A program made the position numbers and the translations under genes. 5,369 nt of DNA, from NCBI GenBank assembly GCA_947372005.1, contig CANBRV010000164.1, positions 1 through 5,369 on the forward strand. The letters are read 5' to 3'. Under the pieces are notes generated by a model. It did not search any database and was not told the DNA's origin. It saw nothing but the letters and a program-made list of their open reading frames with translations. This document shows positions 1 through 5,369 of this stretch, one piece after another. The DNA comes from Comamonadaceae bacterium (GTDB lineage: Bacteria; Pseudomonadota; Gammaproteobacteria; Burkholderiales; Burkholderiaceae_C). Positions within the stretch are counted from its first letter, which is position 1, and the number at the start of each line of letters is the position of its first letter.

Positions 1-2
1 TG

Positions 3-22
3 TGCCAGAAATATTTCTTGCA
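3..22. repeat. Imperfect 20-bp palindrome upstream of yifB
   Basis: The central 12 bases at 7-18 (AGAAATATTTCT) form a perfect palindrome. After one mismatched pair (6 and 19) the symmetry continues with TGC at 3-5 and GCA at 20-22, so 18 of 20 positions are symmetric. Its right end overlaps the candidate -35 element at 18-23. Its centre (12.5) lies 32 bases, about three helical turns, from the centre of the LexA-like box (44.5). It could be a regulator operator or a chance AT-rich palindrome. No regulator is recognised from the sequence. Confidence 0.4.
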
Positions 23-45
23 TTCAATCAAAAATGCTGTATATT
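18..45 (+). promoter_or_regulatory. Candidate sigma-70 promoter for yifB
   Basis: A possible -35 element TTGCAT (18-23) is separated by 16 bases from TATATT (40-45), which matches five of six bases of the -10 consensus. Transcription would start near position 52, giving a leader of about 50 bases to the yifB ATG. The -10 lies inside the LexA-like operator, the usual layout for LexA repression. The -35 match is weak. An alternative pair, TTGATA (44-49) with TCTTAT (68-73) at 18-base spacing, is also possible. The assignment is inferred from sequence only. Confidence 0.4.
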
Positions 46-52
46 GATACAG
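37..52. promoter_or_regulatory. LexA-type SOS box
   Basis: The sequence CTGTATATTGATACAG has the LexA form CTGT-N8-ACAG and matches 14 of 16 bases of the gamma/betaproteobacterial core CTGTATATATATACAG. With one more base on each side it is a perfect inverted repeat with 7-base arms (36-42 and 47-53) and an ATTG centre. It sits 51 bases before the yifB ATG and covers the best candidate -10. As an operator it could also serve a divergent gene lying left of the window. It is not a convincing terminator for yifB-direction transcription, because no T-run follows the arms on the plus strand. Confidence 0.72.
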
Positions 53-89
53 CTTAATTCGTATTTGTCTTATCTGGCTGCACCAAAAC

Positions 90-95
90 AAGGAG
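90..95 (+). promoter_or_regulatory. Ribosome binding site of yifB
   Basis: AAGGAG, a near-perfect Shine-Dalgarno sequence, lies 8 bases before the ATG at 104. It decides the start of yifB against the longer open frame, which runs in from position 2 with a GTG but has no comparable site and would place the LexA box and promoter inside the coding region. Confidence 0.85.
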
Positions 96-103
96 TTCTA
101 TTT

Positions 104-1669
104 ATGTCTGGATTTTCAGTTGTCCAAAGTAGGGCGCTCCTAGCGCTAGAGTCGCCTTCCGTCACCGTTGAGGTGCATCTTGCCAACGGCCTACCTAGCT
201 TTACTTTAGTTGGTTTAGCTGAAACCGAGGTTAAAGAAGCGCGCGAGCGCGTACGCTGTGCGATTCAAAACTCGGGGCTTGATTTTCCAAACAACAAGCG
301 GATCACCGTCAATCTTGCTCCTGCTGATCTACCTAAAGACTCTGGCCGTTTTGATTTAGCTATTGCGCTTGGCATTCTTGCTGCCAGTGGGCAAATTGAT
401 GGCGAGAAGCTGGCGGATTATGTGTTTGCTGGCGAGCTTTCTCTAGCGGGTGACTTACGCCCAGTTCGTGGCGCACTAGCCATGAGCCTTGCGCTGCGTA
501 AACTAAGCGCCCACACCGACAAACAGGCTCAATTGGTGCTTCCCATGTCCAGTGCACGAGAGGCCGCCTTGGTAGATAGCTCGCTCATCTACGGGGCAAA
601 GCATTTACTAGATGTTGTCCGCACTTTTTCTTTTTCTGATACTGAGCCACAGCCAACCGAGGGCTGGCAGCGTGTGCATCCGATTGCTCGCTCGACCACA
701 CCACTGTATCCAGACCTTGCCGATGTCCGTGGGCAAATCGGTGCCAAACGGGCCCTAGAGATCGCTGCGGCAGGCGGGCATAGTGTGCTCATGGTTGGCA
801 CGCCAGGCTCCGGCAAATCCATGTTGGCGCAGCGCTTTGCTGGTTTGTTGCCGCCAATGGATAGCGAAGAAGCTTTGGAATGCGCGGCTATGCTGGGGCT
901 TGGTGGGTTCTCGGGTAGCGCAGACAGCCAACAAGTGCTCCAGCAGTGGGGGCAGCGCCCGACCCGTAACCCACATCACACGGCGACTGCGCCAGCGTTA
1001 GTAGGCGGCGGTGCGCCGCCGCGCCCTGGTGAAATTTCCCTTGCACACAATGGGGTACTCTTTCTGGATGAACTCCCCGAGTTCCCACGCTCGGCGCTTG
1101 AGGCGCTCCGAGAGCCTCTAGAGTCGGGCAAAGTCTCCATCGTTCGGGCGATGCAGCGCTCGGAGTTTCCTGCCAAATTTCAACTCGTTGCAGCAATGAA
1201 TCCTTGCCCTTGTGGTTACTTGGGCTCTAGTATCAAAGCATGCCGCTGCACGCCCGATCAGGTCACGCGTTATCAAGGCAAGCTCAGTGGTCCGCTGCTT
1301 GATCGCATTGACCTGCATATTGAAGTCGGCGCCATGCCAAGCACAGAGCTCGTTAACGCCCCAGCAGGAGAAGCGTCGGCGCAAGTGCGAGAGCGCGTTA
1401 ATAAGGCGCGCAATATGGCAATAAACCGCCAAACAAAAAGCAACCATGCACTGACAAGCGCCGAAATAGACGAGCAATGCCAGCTAGACAACAGCGCGAT
1501 TAAATTTTTAAGCACCACAGCCACGCGCCTTGGCTGGTCTGGACGTAGCACGCACCGCGCCATGAAGGTTGCACGCACAATTGCTGATTTGAGCGGCAGT
1601 TATGTTGTAACAGTCACACATTTAGCCGAAGCTATTCAATATCGCCGTGCACTAAAAGCAAATACATAA
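104..1669 (+). CDS. comM: YifB/ComM family Mg-chelatase-like AAA+ ATPase (branch-migration helicase)
   Basis: This 521-residue cytoplasmic protein is close to the usual length of about 500-510 for YifB/ComM. An N-terminal ChlI/Lon-like domain covers about residues 20-140. The AAA+ domain follows, with Walker A GTPGSGKS (232-239), the HHTATAPALVGGG segment (291-303), Walker B GVLFLDE (317-323), the sensor-1 region AAMNPCPCG (363-371) and an arginine in LLDRIDLH (398-405). Four cysteines (368, 370, 380, 382) form the NPCPCGY...CRCTP cluster typical of the family. The C-terminal domain contains STHRAMKVARTIADL (482-496). ComM of Vibrio and Acinetobacter is a hexameric helicase that promotes branch migration during natural transformation; many non-competent bacteria keep the gene, so a general recombination role is possible. 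The usual RPFRxPHHT motif reads RPTRNPHHT here. The start is set by AAGGAG at 90-95. A LexA-like box lies upstream, and marR and pyrF follow closely. Confidence 0.95.
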   Translation: MSGFSVVQSRALLALESPSVTVEVHLANGLPSFTLVGLAETEVKEARERVRCAIQNSGLDFPNNKRITVNLAPADLPKDSGRFDLAIALGILAASGQIDGEKLADYVFAGELSLAGDLRPVRGALAMSLALRKLSAHTDKQAQLVLPMSSAREAALVDSSLIYGAKHLLDVVRTFSFSDTEPQPTEGWQRVHPIARSTTPLYPDLADVRGQIGAKRALEIAAAGGHSVLMVGTPGSGKSMLAQRFAGLLPPMDSEEALECAAMLGLGGFSGSADSQQVLQQWGQRPTRNPHHTATAPALVGGGAPPRPGEISLAHNGVLFLDELPEFPRSALEALREPLESGKVSIVRAMQRSEFPAKFQLVAAMNPCPCGYLGSSIKACRCTPDQVTRYQGKLSGPLLDRIDLHIEVGAMPSTELVNAPAGEASAQVRERVNKARNMAINRQTKSNHALTSAEIDEQCQLDNSAIKFLSTTATRLGWSGRSTHRAMKVARTIADLSGSYVVTVTHLAEAIQYRRALKANT

Positions 1670-1690
1670 GCGCTGGCAAAATAGCGTTAT
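1666..1690 (+). repeat. Inverted repeat spanning the yifB-marR junction
   Basis: ATAA-G-CGCT (1666-1674) is complementary to AGCGTTAT (1683-1690), apart from one bulged G at 1670, with an 8-base centre (GGCAAAAT). In RNA this would be a modest hairpin that includes the yifB stop codon on the left and the first two bases of the marR ATG on the right. As DNA it could be an operator for the MarR protein encoded just after it. Half the stem is AU pairs and no T-run follows, so it does not look like an intrinsic terminator. Confidence 0.35.
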
Positions 1691-2168
1691 GGCAACCAAA
1701 ATATCCGACGCACCCACGCAAACTGAAAAGCTGCGTGAAATTAAGCTGCATCATGTACTGAGCTTTCAATTGGCGCAGGCATCAATTGTCAGCGATACGC
1801 TATTTAAGAAGCATGTCGGGCTTACGCTAGATCTGCGCCAAGCCGAATACACACTGCTGGCGCTTGTTACAGAAAGCCCTGGCAGCACATCAGCCAAACT
1901 TGCAAAAGCCTTGTCTGTGACGGCACCTAACATGACAGCGTGGGTCGATAGACTAGAGGCGCGTGGTCTGCTTCGGCGCGAGCGTAGCGAATCTGACCGC
2001 CGCGCCCAAATGCTGCATGCCACGCAAAAGGGCAAGCAACTGGTCAACACGGCAATGACCAAGCTATTAAAAGCTGAGAAAGACGCGCTCAAAAGTTTGT
2101 CTAACATCGAACAAGCAACGCTAATTGAGCTTTTGCACAAAGTCGCCACCTTACGCAGCGAAATCTAA
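1689..2168 (+). CDS. MarR family winged-helix transcriptional regulator
   Basis: This is a 159-residue protein, a normal length for MarR-type dimeric DNA-binding regulators. A helical N-terminal dimerisation part covers about residues 13-50. The winged helix-turn-helix follows: LRQAEYTLLALV (49-60), the helix STSAKLAKALSV (67-78), the recognition helix TAPNMTAWVDRLEARGL (78-94), and the wing RERSESDRRAQMLHAT (97-112), which carries the hallmark DRR (103-105). A helical C-terminal part completes the dimer interface. Members usually repress nearby genes or their own gene and are released by small phenolic ligands or oxidation; ligand and targets here are unknown. No internal cysteine is present, so a thiol-based redox switch is unlikely. 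It starts 19 bases after yifB and ends 9 bases before pyrF. I see no clear Shine-Dalgarno sequence, so translation may depend on coupling to yifB. Confidence 0.9.
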   Translation: MATKISDAPTQTEKLREIKLHHVLSFQLAQASIVSDTLFKKHVGLTLDLRQAEYTLLALVTESPGSTSAKLAKALSVTAPNMTAWVDRLEARGLLRRERSESDRRAQMLHATQKGKQLVNTAMTKLLKAEKDALKSLSNIEQATLIELLHKVATLRSEI

Positions 2169-2177
2169 AATCACAGC

Positions 2178-3002
2178 ATGACATTCCTCGCACAACTCCA
2201 AGCCGCGCACACGCAAAACAACTCCTTGCTCTGCGTGGGTCTTGACCCCGATCCGACTAAATTCCCCGCACACCTCAAAGGCCGTGCCGACAAAATTTTT
2301 GACTTTTGCGCAGCAATTGTGGATGCTACTGCCGACACCGTTATTGCCTTCAAACCGCAAATCGCCTACTTTGCAGCGTACCGCGCAGAGTCGCAACTAG
2401 AGCGCCTGATTGAGCACATGAAACGCGTCGCCCCGAACGTTCCCGTTATTTTGGATGCCAAGCGCGGCGATATCGGCTCCACAGCGGAGCAGTATGCGAT
2501 TGAAGCGTTCGAGCGCTTTGGCGCAGATGCCGTAACGCTTTCACCCTTCATGGGATTTGACTCCGTGTCGCCTTATCTCAAACACCATGGCAAGGGCGCG
2601 TTCTTGCTGTGCCGTACATCAAACCCCGGCGGAGACGATTTACAAAATCAACGTCTTGCCAGTGTCGACGGGCAGCCGCTGCTATACGAACACGTGGCAC
2701 GTCTTGCACAAGGGCCTTGGAACACCAATGGACAGCTCGGCCTCGTTGTTGGCGCAACCTATCCACAAGAAATTGCACGCGTGCGCGAGATTGCGCCGAC
2801 CTTGCCGCTTTTGATTCCTGGCGTGGGAGCCCAAGGTGGTGATGCAGTCGCCACCATTAGGGCAGGCCTGACCAGCAAAGGGCTAGTCGTGGTCAACTCG
2901 TCGCGCGCGATTATTTATGCATCAAGTGACGTGGACTTTGCACAAGCTGCACGCAACGCCGCTTTAGAAACACGCGCTACTTTGAACGCGGCAAAAAACT
3001 AA
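2178..3002 (+). CDS. pyrF: Orotidine 5'-phosphate decarboxylase, type 2
   Basis: PyrF catalyses the last step of de novo UMP synthesis, decarboxylating orotidine 5'-phosphate in the cytoplasm. The 274-residue length and pattern match the longer type-2 subfamily rather than the roughly 240-residue E. coli form. Visible active-site elements of the TIM barrel are VGLDPDP (20-26), FKPQIAYF (58-65), the catalytic DAKRGD (93-98, Lys95 flanked by Asp93 and Asp98), LSPFMGFDS (121-129), the phosphate-loop region PGVGAQGGD (214-222) and NSSRAI (240-245) with the phosphate-binding arginine at 243. All key residues are present, so it should be active. The ATG at 2178 lies 9 bases after the marR stop and has no obvious Shine-Dalgarno sequence, suggesting expression as the third gene of a yifB-marR-pyrF unit. 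Its last 26 bases overlap the 3' end of the opposing transporter gene. Confidence 0.96.
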   Translation: MTFLAQLQAAHTQNNSLLCVGLDPDPTKFPAHLKGRADKIFDFCAAIVDATADTVIAFKPQIAYFAAYRAESQLERLIEHMKRVAPNVPVILDAKRGDIGSTAEQYAIEAFERFGADAVTLSPFMGFDSVSPYLKHHGKGAFLLCRTSNPGGDDLQNQRLASVDGQPLLYEHVARLAQGPWNTNGQLGLVVGATYPQEIARVREIAPTLPLLIPGVGAQGGDAVATIRAGLTSKGLVVVNSSRAIIYASSDVDFAQAARNAALETRATLNAAKN

Positions 3003-3873
3003 CGCCTAGCGCTGCAATCACAAACGTAATCCCCGCCCATTGCCAGCGGCTGACTTGTTCAGCCAACAACAACATCCCCGCCGCAAGACCCACCACGGGC
3101 ACACCCAAACTAAACGGCGCCACACGATTAGCGCTGTGACGTTTTAAGAGCTGCGTCCACAGGGTATAGGCCAAACTGCTGCCCAGCAAACCCAGAAAGG
3201 CCGCTGCGCCAATAGACACAAGACTTGCCGAGAACCAGTTGCCGCGGCTGCTAGGCGCATCAAACACGTAGGACAAAGCCACAAACGGCACGATAGGGAT
3301 GATGGATGTCCACACCACAAAGTTCAGCGCCGAGTAATCAGGATTCGCACCCTGTGCTTTTCGCGCCACGATGTTCGAGGCGGCCCACAAACTAGCCCCG
3401 CACAGGCACAGCAAAAACCCAAGCACTGTCACGCTGGCTAATGCCGTAGGCGCTAAATCCGTAAAGTGCATCCCGAAGCAAACAATAGCAAGCGCCGCCA
3501 GCACCAGGCCGACTTGTTGCTGGCGCGAAAGCTGCTCACGCATCACCGCCCAGCCAATAATGGCGGTAAAAAACACCTGCGTTTGCATCAGCACCGAAGC
3601 CAGCGCCGCCGTCATCCCCACATGCAGCGCCGTAAAGACAAAGCCAAATTGCCCAACGCCCTGAAATAAGCCATACAGCACGACAAACTTAAATGGCAGC
3701 GCAGGTTTCGCCACAAAGAGGATGAGCGGAAAGGCCGCAAAAAAGTACCGCGCCGCACCCAATTGAAATGGCGTAAAGCTTTGCAGACCGTACTTCATCA
3801 CCACAAAATTAATGCCCCAAATCACAATAACGATTAAAGCAGCGAGGTAATCGCGGGTGCTAAAGGATTTCAC
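2977..3873 (-). CDS. EamA/DMT family inner-membrane transporter, similar to the O-acetylserine/cysteine exporter EamA
   Basis: This 298-residue, very hydrophobic protein has about ten predicted membrane helices (roughly residues 9-27, 36-55, 62-82, 88-110, 119-137, 143-168, 182-204, 215-238, 250-271, 276-294), arranged as two EamA repeats. Several stretches recall E. coli EamA (YdeD), which exports O-acetylserine and cysteine: WGINFVVMKYGL (19-30), WTSIIPIVPF (188-197) and RVAPFSLGVPVVGLA (250-264). The family is broad, so the substrate is not proven and no symbol is given. The start is GTG at 3873, overlapping the uvrA TGA in a GTGA arrangement. The first in-frame ATG downstream (residue 26) would destroy helix 1, which supports the GTG. 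The Shine-Dalgarno sequence is weak, consistent with translational coupling to uvrA. Its 3' end overlaps pyrF on the opposite strand by 26 bases. Confidence 0.9.
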   Translation of the reverse strand: MKSFSTRDYLAALIVIVIWGINFVVMKYGLQSFTPFQLGAARYFFAAFPLILFVAKPALPFKFVVLYGLFQGVGQFGFVFTALHVGMTAALASVLMQTQVFFTAIIGWAVMREQLSRQQQVGLVLAALAIVCFGMHFTDLAPTALASVTVLGFLLCLCGASLWAASNIVARKAQGANPDYSALNFVVWTSIIPIVPFVALSYVFDAPSSRGNWFSASLVSIGAAAFLGLLGSSLAYTLWTQLLKRHSANRVAPFSLGVPVVGLAAGMLLLAEQVSRWQWAGITFVIAALGVSFLPRSK

Positions 3874-5369
3874 TGCAAGATCCGCTTTAAGTACTTGCCT
3901 GTAAAGCTAGTATCTAACGCAGCAATCGCTTCTGGCGTACCCACGCCTAGCACGGTGCCGCCGCCTGCGCCGCCTTCTAAGCCCATGTCGATGACCCAAT
4001 CGGCGGTTTTAATCACGTCCAAGTTATGCTCGATGATGACCAGCGTATTACCTTGGTCGCGCAATTGGTGCAGCACCTTCAGCAGCAAATCAATATCTGC
4101 AAAATGCAAGCCCGTCGTCGGTTCGTCCAAGATGTAGAGCGTGCGCCCGGTGTCGCGCTTCGAGAGTTCCAGCGACAGCTTGACCCGCTGCGCCTCGCCG
4201 CCCGAGAGTGTGGTCGCGCTTTGACCCAGTTTGATGTAGCTCAAGCCCACATCCAGCAAGGTCTGCAGCTTGCGAGCGAGTGTGGGCTGCGCTTTGAAGA
4301 AGTCGAACGCAGCTTCCACCGTCAAGTCCAAAATCTCAGCGATGTTTTTGCCTTTGAATTGCACTTCCAAAGTTTCACGGTTGTAACGCTTGCCGTGACA
4401 CACATCGCAAGGCACATACACATCGGGCAAAAAATGCATTTCCACGCGCTTCACACCGTCGCCTTGGCAGGCTTCGCAGCGCCCACCGCCACTGCCAGCT
4501 GCCACGTTAAAGCTAAAACGTCCACTGGTATAGCCGCGCTCTTTTGCCATGGGCATTTCCACCATCAACTCGCGAATCGGCGTGAAAAGTCCTGTGTAGG
4601 TCGCGGGGTTACTGCGCGGTGTGCGACCAATCGGGGACTGATCGACATTAATCACTTTGTCGAATTCGTCTAGTCCATCAATCCCGTCGCAAGGCGCGTG
4701 CTCGTCGTGTGCGCGGTGGATGCTGTGCGCGGCGGCCTTGTACAGCGTGTCATTCACCAAGGTCGATTTACCCGAACCCGACACACCTGTGACGCAAGTC
4801 AAGAGCCCAATCGGCACATCCACAGTCACACCTTTCAGGTTATTGCCCGTGGCGTTGTTAATGGTGAGCACCTTCTTTTTATCGAACTTGTGGCGCTTAG
4901 GGATTTTGATTTGCCGCGCACCGCTCATGTACTGCCCCGTGAGCGACGCTTTGACCGCCAGAATATCGGCACACGTGCCCTCGGCGACTACGCGCCCACC
5001 GTGCACACCCGCGCCCACACCCATGTCGATCACATGATCGGCAGCGCGAATCATGTCCTCGTCGTGCTCGACCACCAGCACCGAATTGCCAATGTCACGC
5101 AAATGGCGAAGTGTGCCAATGAGTCTGTCGTTGTCACGCTGGTGCAGGCCAATGCTAGGTTCGTCCAGCACATACATGACCCCTGTGAGGCCACTGCCTA
5201 TCTGGCTTGCCAGCCTTATCCGCTGGGACTCCCCGCCCGATAAGGTCTCCGCGCTACGTGACAAACTCAAATAGTTGAGCCCCACGTCATTCAAAAATTT
5301 AAGCCGCGCCGCAATCTCTTGCACCACCTTGGCGGCAATCTCAGCGCGTGAGCCCGAGAGCTTGAGATT
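3870..5369 (-). CDS. uvrA: Excinuclease ABC subunit A, C-terminal half (cut by the right window edge)
   Basis: UvrA is the damage-recognition ATPase of nucleotide excision repair; it loads UvrB on lesions. The frame stays open to the right edge, giving 499 residues, about half of the usual 940-960, so the true start is outside. A GTG at 5327 is an internal valine codon, not the start. In fragment numbering, ABC domain I ends with the signature LSGGESQRIRLAS (43-55), Walker B YVLDEPS (66-72) and the H-loop His102. Domain II has Walker A GVSGSGKS (195-202), the zinc module with CxxC pairs at 298/301 and 321/324, the signature LSGGEAQ (388-394), Walker B LYILDEPTTGLH (411-422) and His448 in the H-loop. 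The block around DQSPIGRTPRSNP (243-255) is also typical. One oddity is AAGSGGG (coded at 4482-4502) just before the first zinc cysteine pair, where E. coli UvrA has only RGG. The TGA stop overlaps the GTG of the transporter gene. uvrA is commonly LexA-controlled, but its promoter is not visible here. Confidence 0.97.
   Translation of the reverse strand, partial: NLKLSGSRAEIAAKVVQEIAARLKFLNDVGLNYLSLSRSAETLSGGESQRIRLASQIGSGLTGVMYVLDEPSIGLHQRDNDRLIGTLRHLRDIGNSVLVVEHDEDMIRAADHVIDMGVGAGVHGGRVVAEGTCADILAVKASLTGQYMSGARQIKIPKRHKFDKKKVLTINNATGNNLKGVTVDVPIGLLTCVTGVSGSGKSTLVNDTLYKAAAHSIHRAHDEHAPCDGIDGLDEFDKVINVDQSPIGRTPRSNPATYTGLFTPIRELMVEMPMAKERGYTSGRFSFNVAAGSGGGRCEACQGDGVKRVEMHFLPDVYVPCDVCHGKRYNRETLEVQFKGKNIAEILDLTVEAAFDFFKAQPTLARKLQTLLDVGLSYIKLGQSATTLSGGEAQRVKLSLELSKRDTGRTLYILDEPTTGLHFADIDLLLKVLHQLRDQGNTLVIIEHNLDVIKTADWVIDMGLEGGAGGGTVLGVGTPEAIAALDTSFTGKYLKRILQ

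Noticed and set aside
2..103. 34-residue N-terminal extension of yifB from a GTG at position 2
   Set aside because: The family start fits MSGFSVVQSRAL at 104, which has AAGGAG at the right distance. The extension would run through the LexA box and promoter and has no family resemblance.
2993..3013. Minus-strand hairpin (AGCGC-TAG-GCGTT) followed by T6, resembling an intrinsic terminator
   Set aside because: It lies before the transporter stop codon, so termination there would give an mRNA without a stop. The stem is only about five pairs including one wobble. The T-run simply encodes part of SFL.
3048..3064. Perfect 6-bp inverted repeat GGCTGA/TCAGCC with a 5-base loop
   Set aside because: No T-run follows on either strand, and it sits in the coding sequence of transporter helix 10 and the loop before it. 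It is probably chance.
4026..4673. 215-codon plus-strand open frame opposite uvrA
   Set aside because: It lies fully antisense to strongly conserved uvrA coding sequence, its product looks like no known protein, and it is explained by the codon composition of uvrA.
4698..5243. 181-codon plus-strand open frame opposite uvrA
   Set aside because: It is also antisense to conserved uvrA sequence, with a composition typical of a shadow frame and no ribosome binding site or family resemblance noted.
5325..5327. GTG codon as the start of a 485-residue UvrA-like protein
   Set aside because: The reading frame and UvrA-like sequence (LKLSGSRAEIAAK) continue upstream to the window edge, so this is an internal valine of a gene cut by the edge.

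Overview
The window fits a betaproteobacterium, most likely of the order Burkholderiales. I base this on the UvrA, PyrF and EamA protein sequences, on the long type-2 form of PyrF, and on a moderate GC content judged by eye. I cannot name a genus. All five genes are in intact frames and dense: apart from the first 103 bases, no gap exceeds 19 bases. There are no RNA genes, insertion sequences, CRISPR arrays or phage genes.

Left part (1-3002, plus strand). A short leader (1-103) holds a textbook LexA/SOS operator, a second palindrome, a candidate promoter and a good ribosome binding site. It precedes yifB/comM, an AAA+ branch-migration helicase of the Mg-chelatase-like family. A MarR-family regulator follows 19 bases later, and pyrF (orotidine 5'-phosphate decarboxylase, type 2) follows 9 bases after that. 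The tight spacing and the lack of clear ribosome binding sites before marR and pyrF suggest one co-transcribed unit.

Right part (2977-5369, minus strand). The C-terminal half of uvrA enters from the right edge and runs into a GTG-started EamA-type transporter through a 4-base stop/start overlap (GTGA). This transporter gene converges on pyrF and overlaps its 3' end by 26 bases, leaving no intergenic terminator between the two opposing units.

Functionally this is mostly housekeeping: excision repair (uvrA), recombination or transformation (yifB/comM), pyrimidine synthesis (pyrF), plus a regulator and an exporter of unproven substrate. I see no new multi-gene system. The most notable signal is the LexA box in front of yifB. 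It suggests that this helicase, or an unseen divergent gene to the left, belongs to the SOS regulon.
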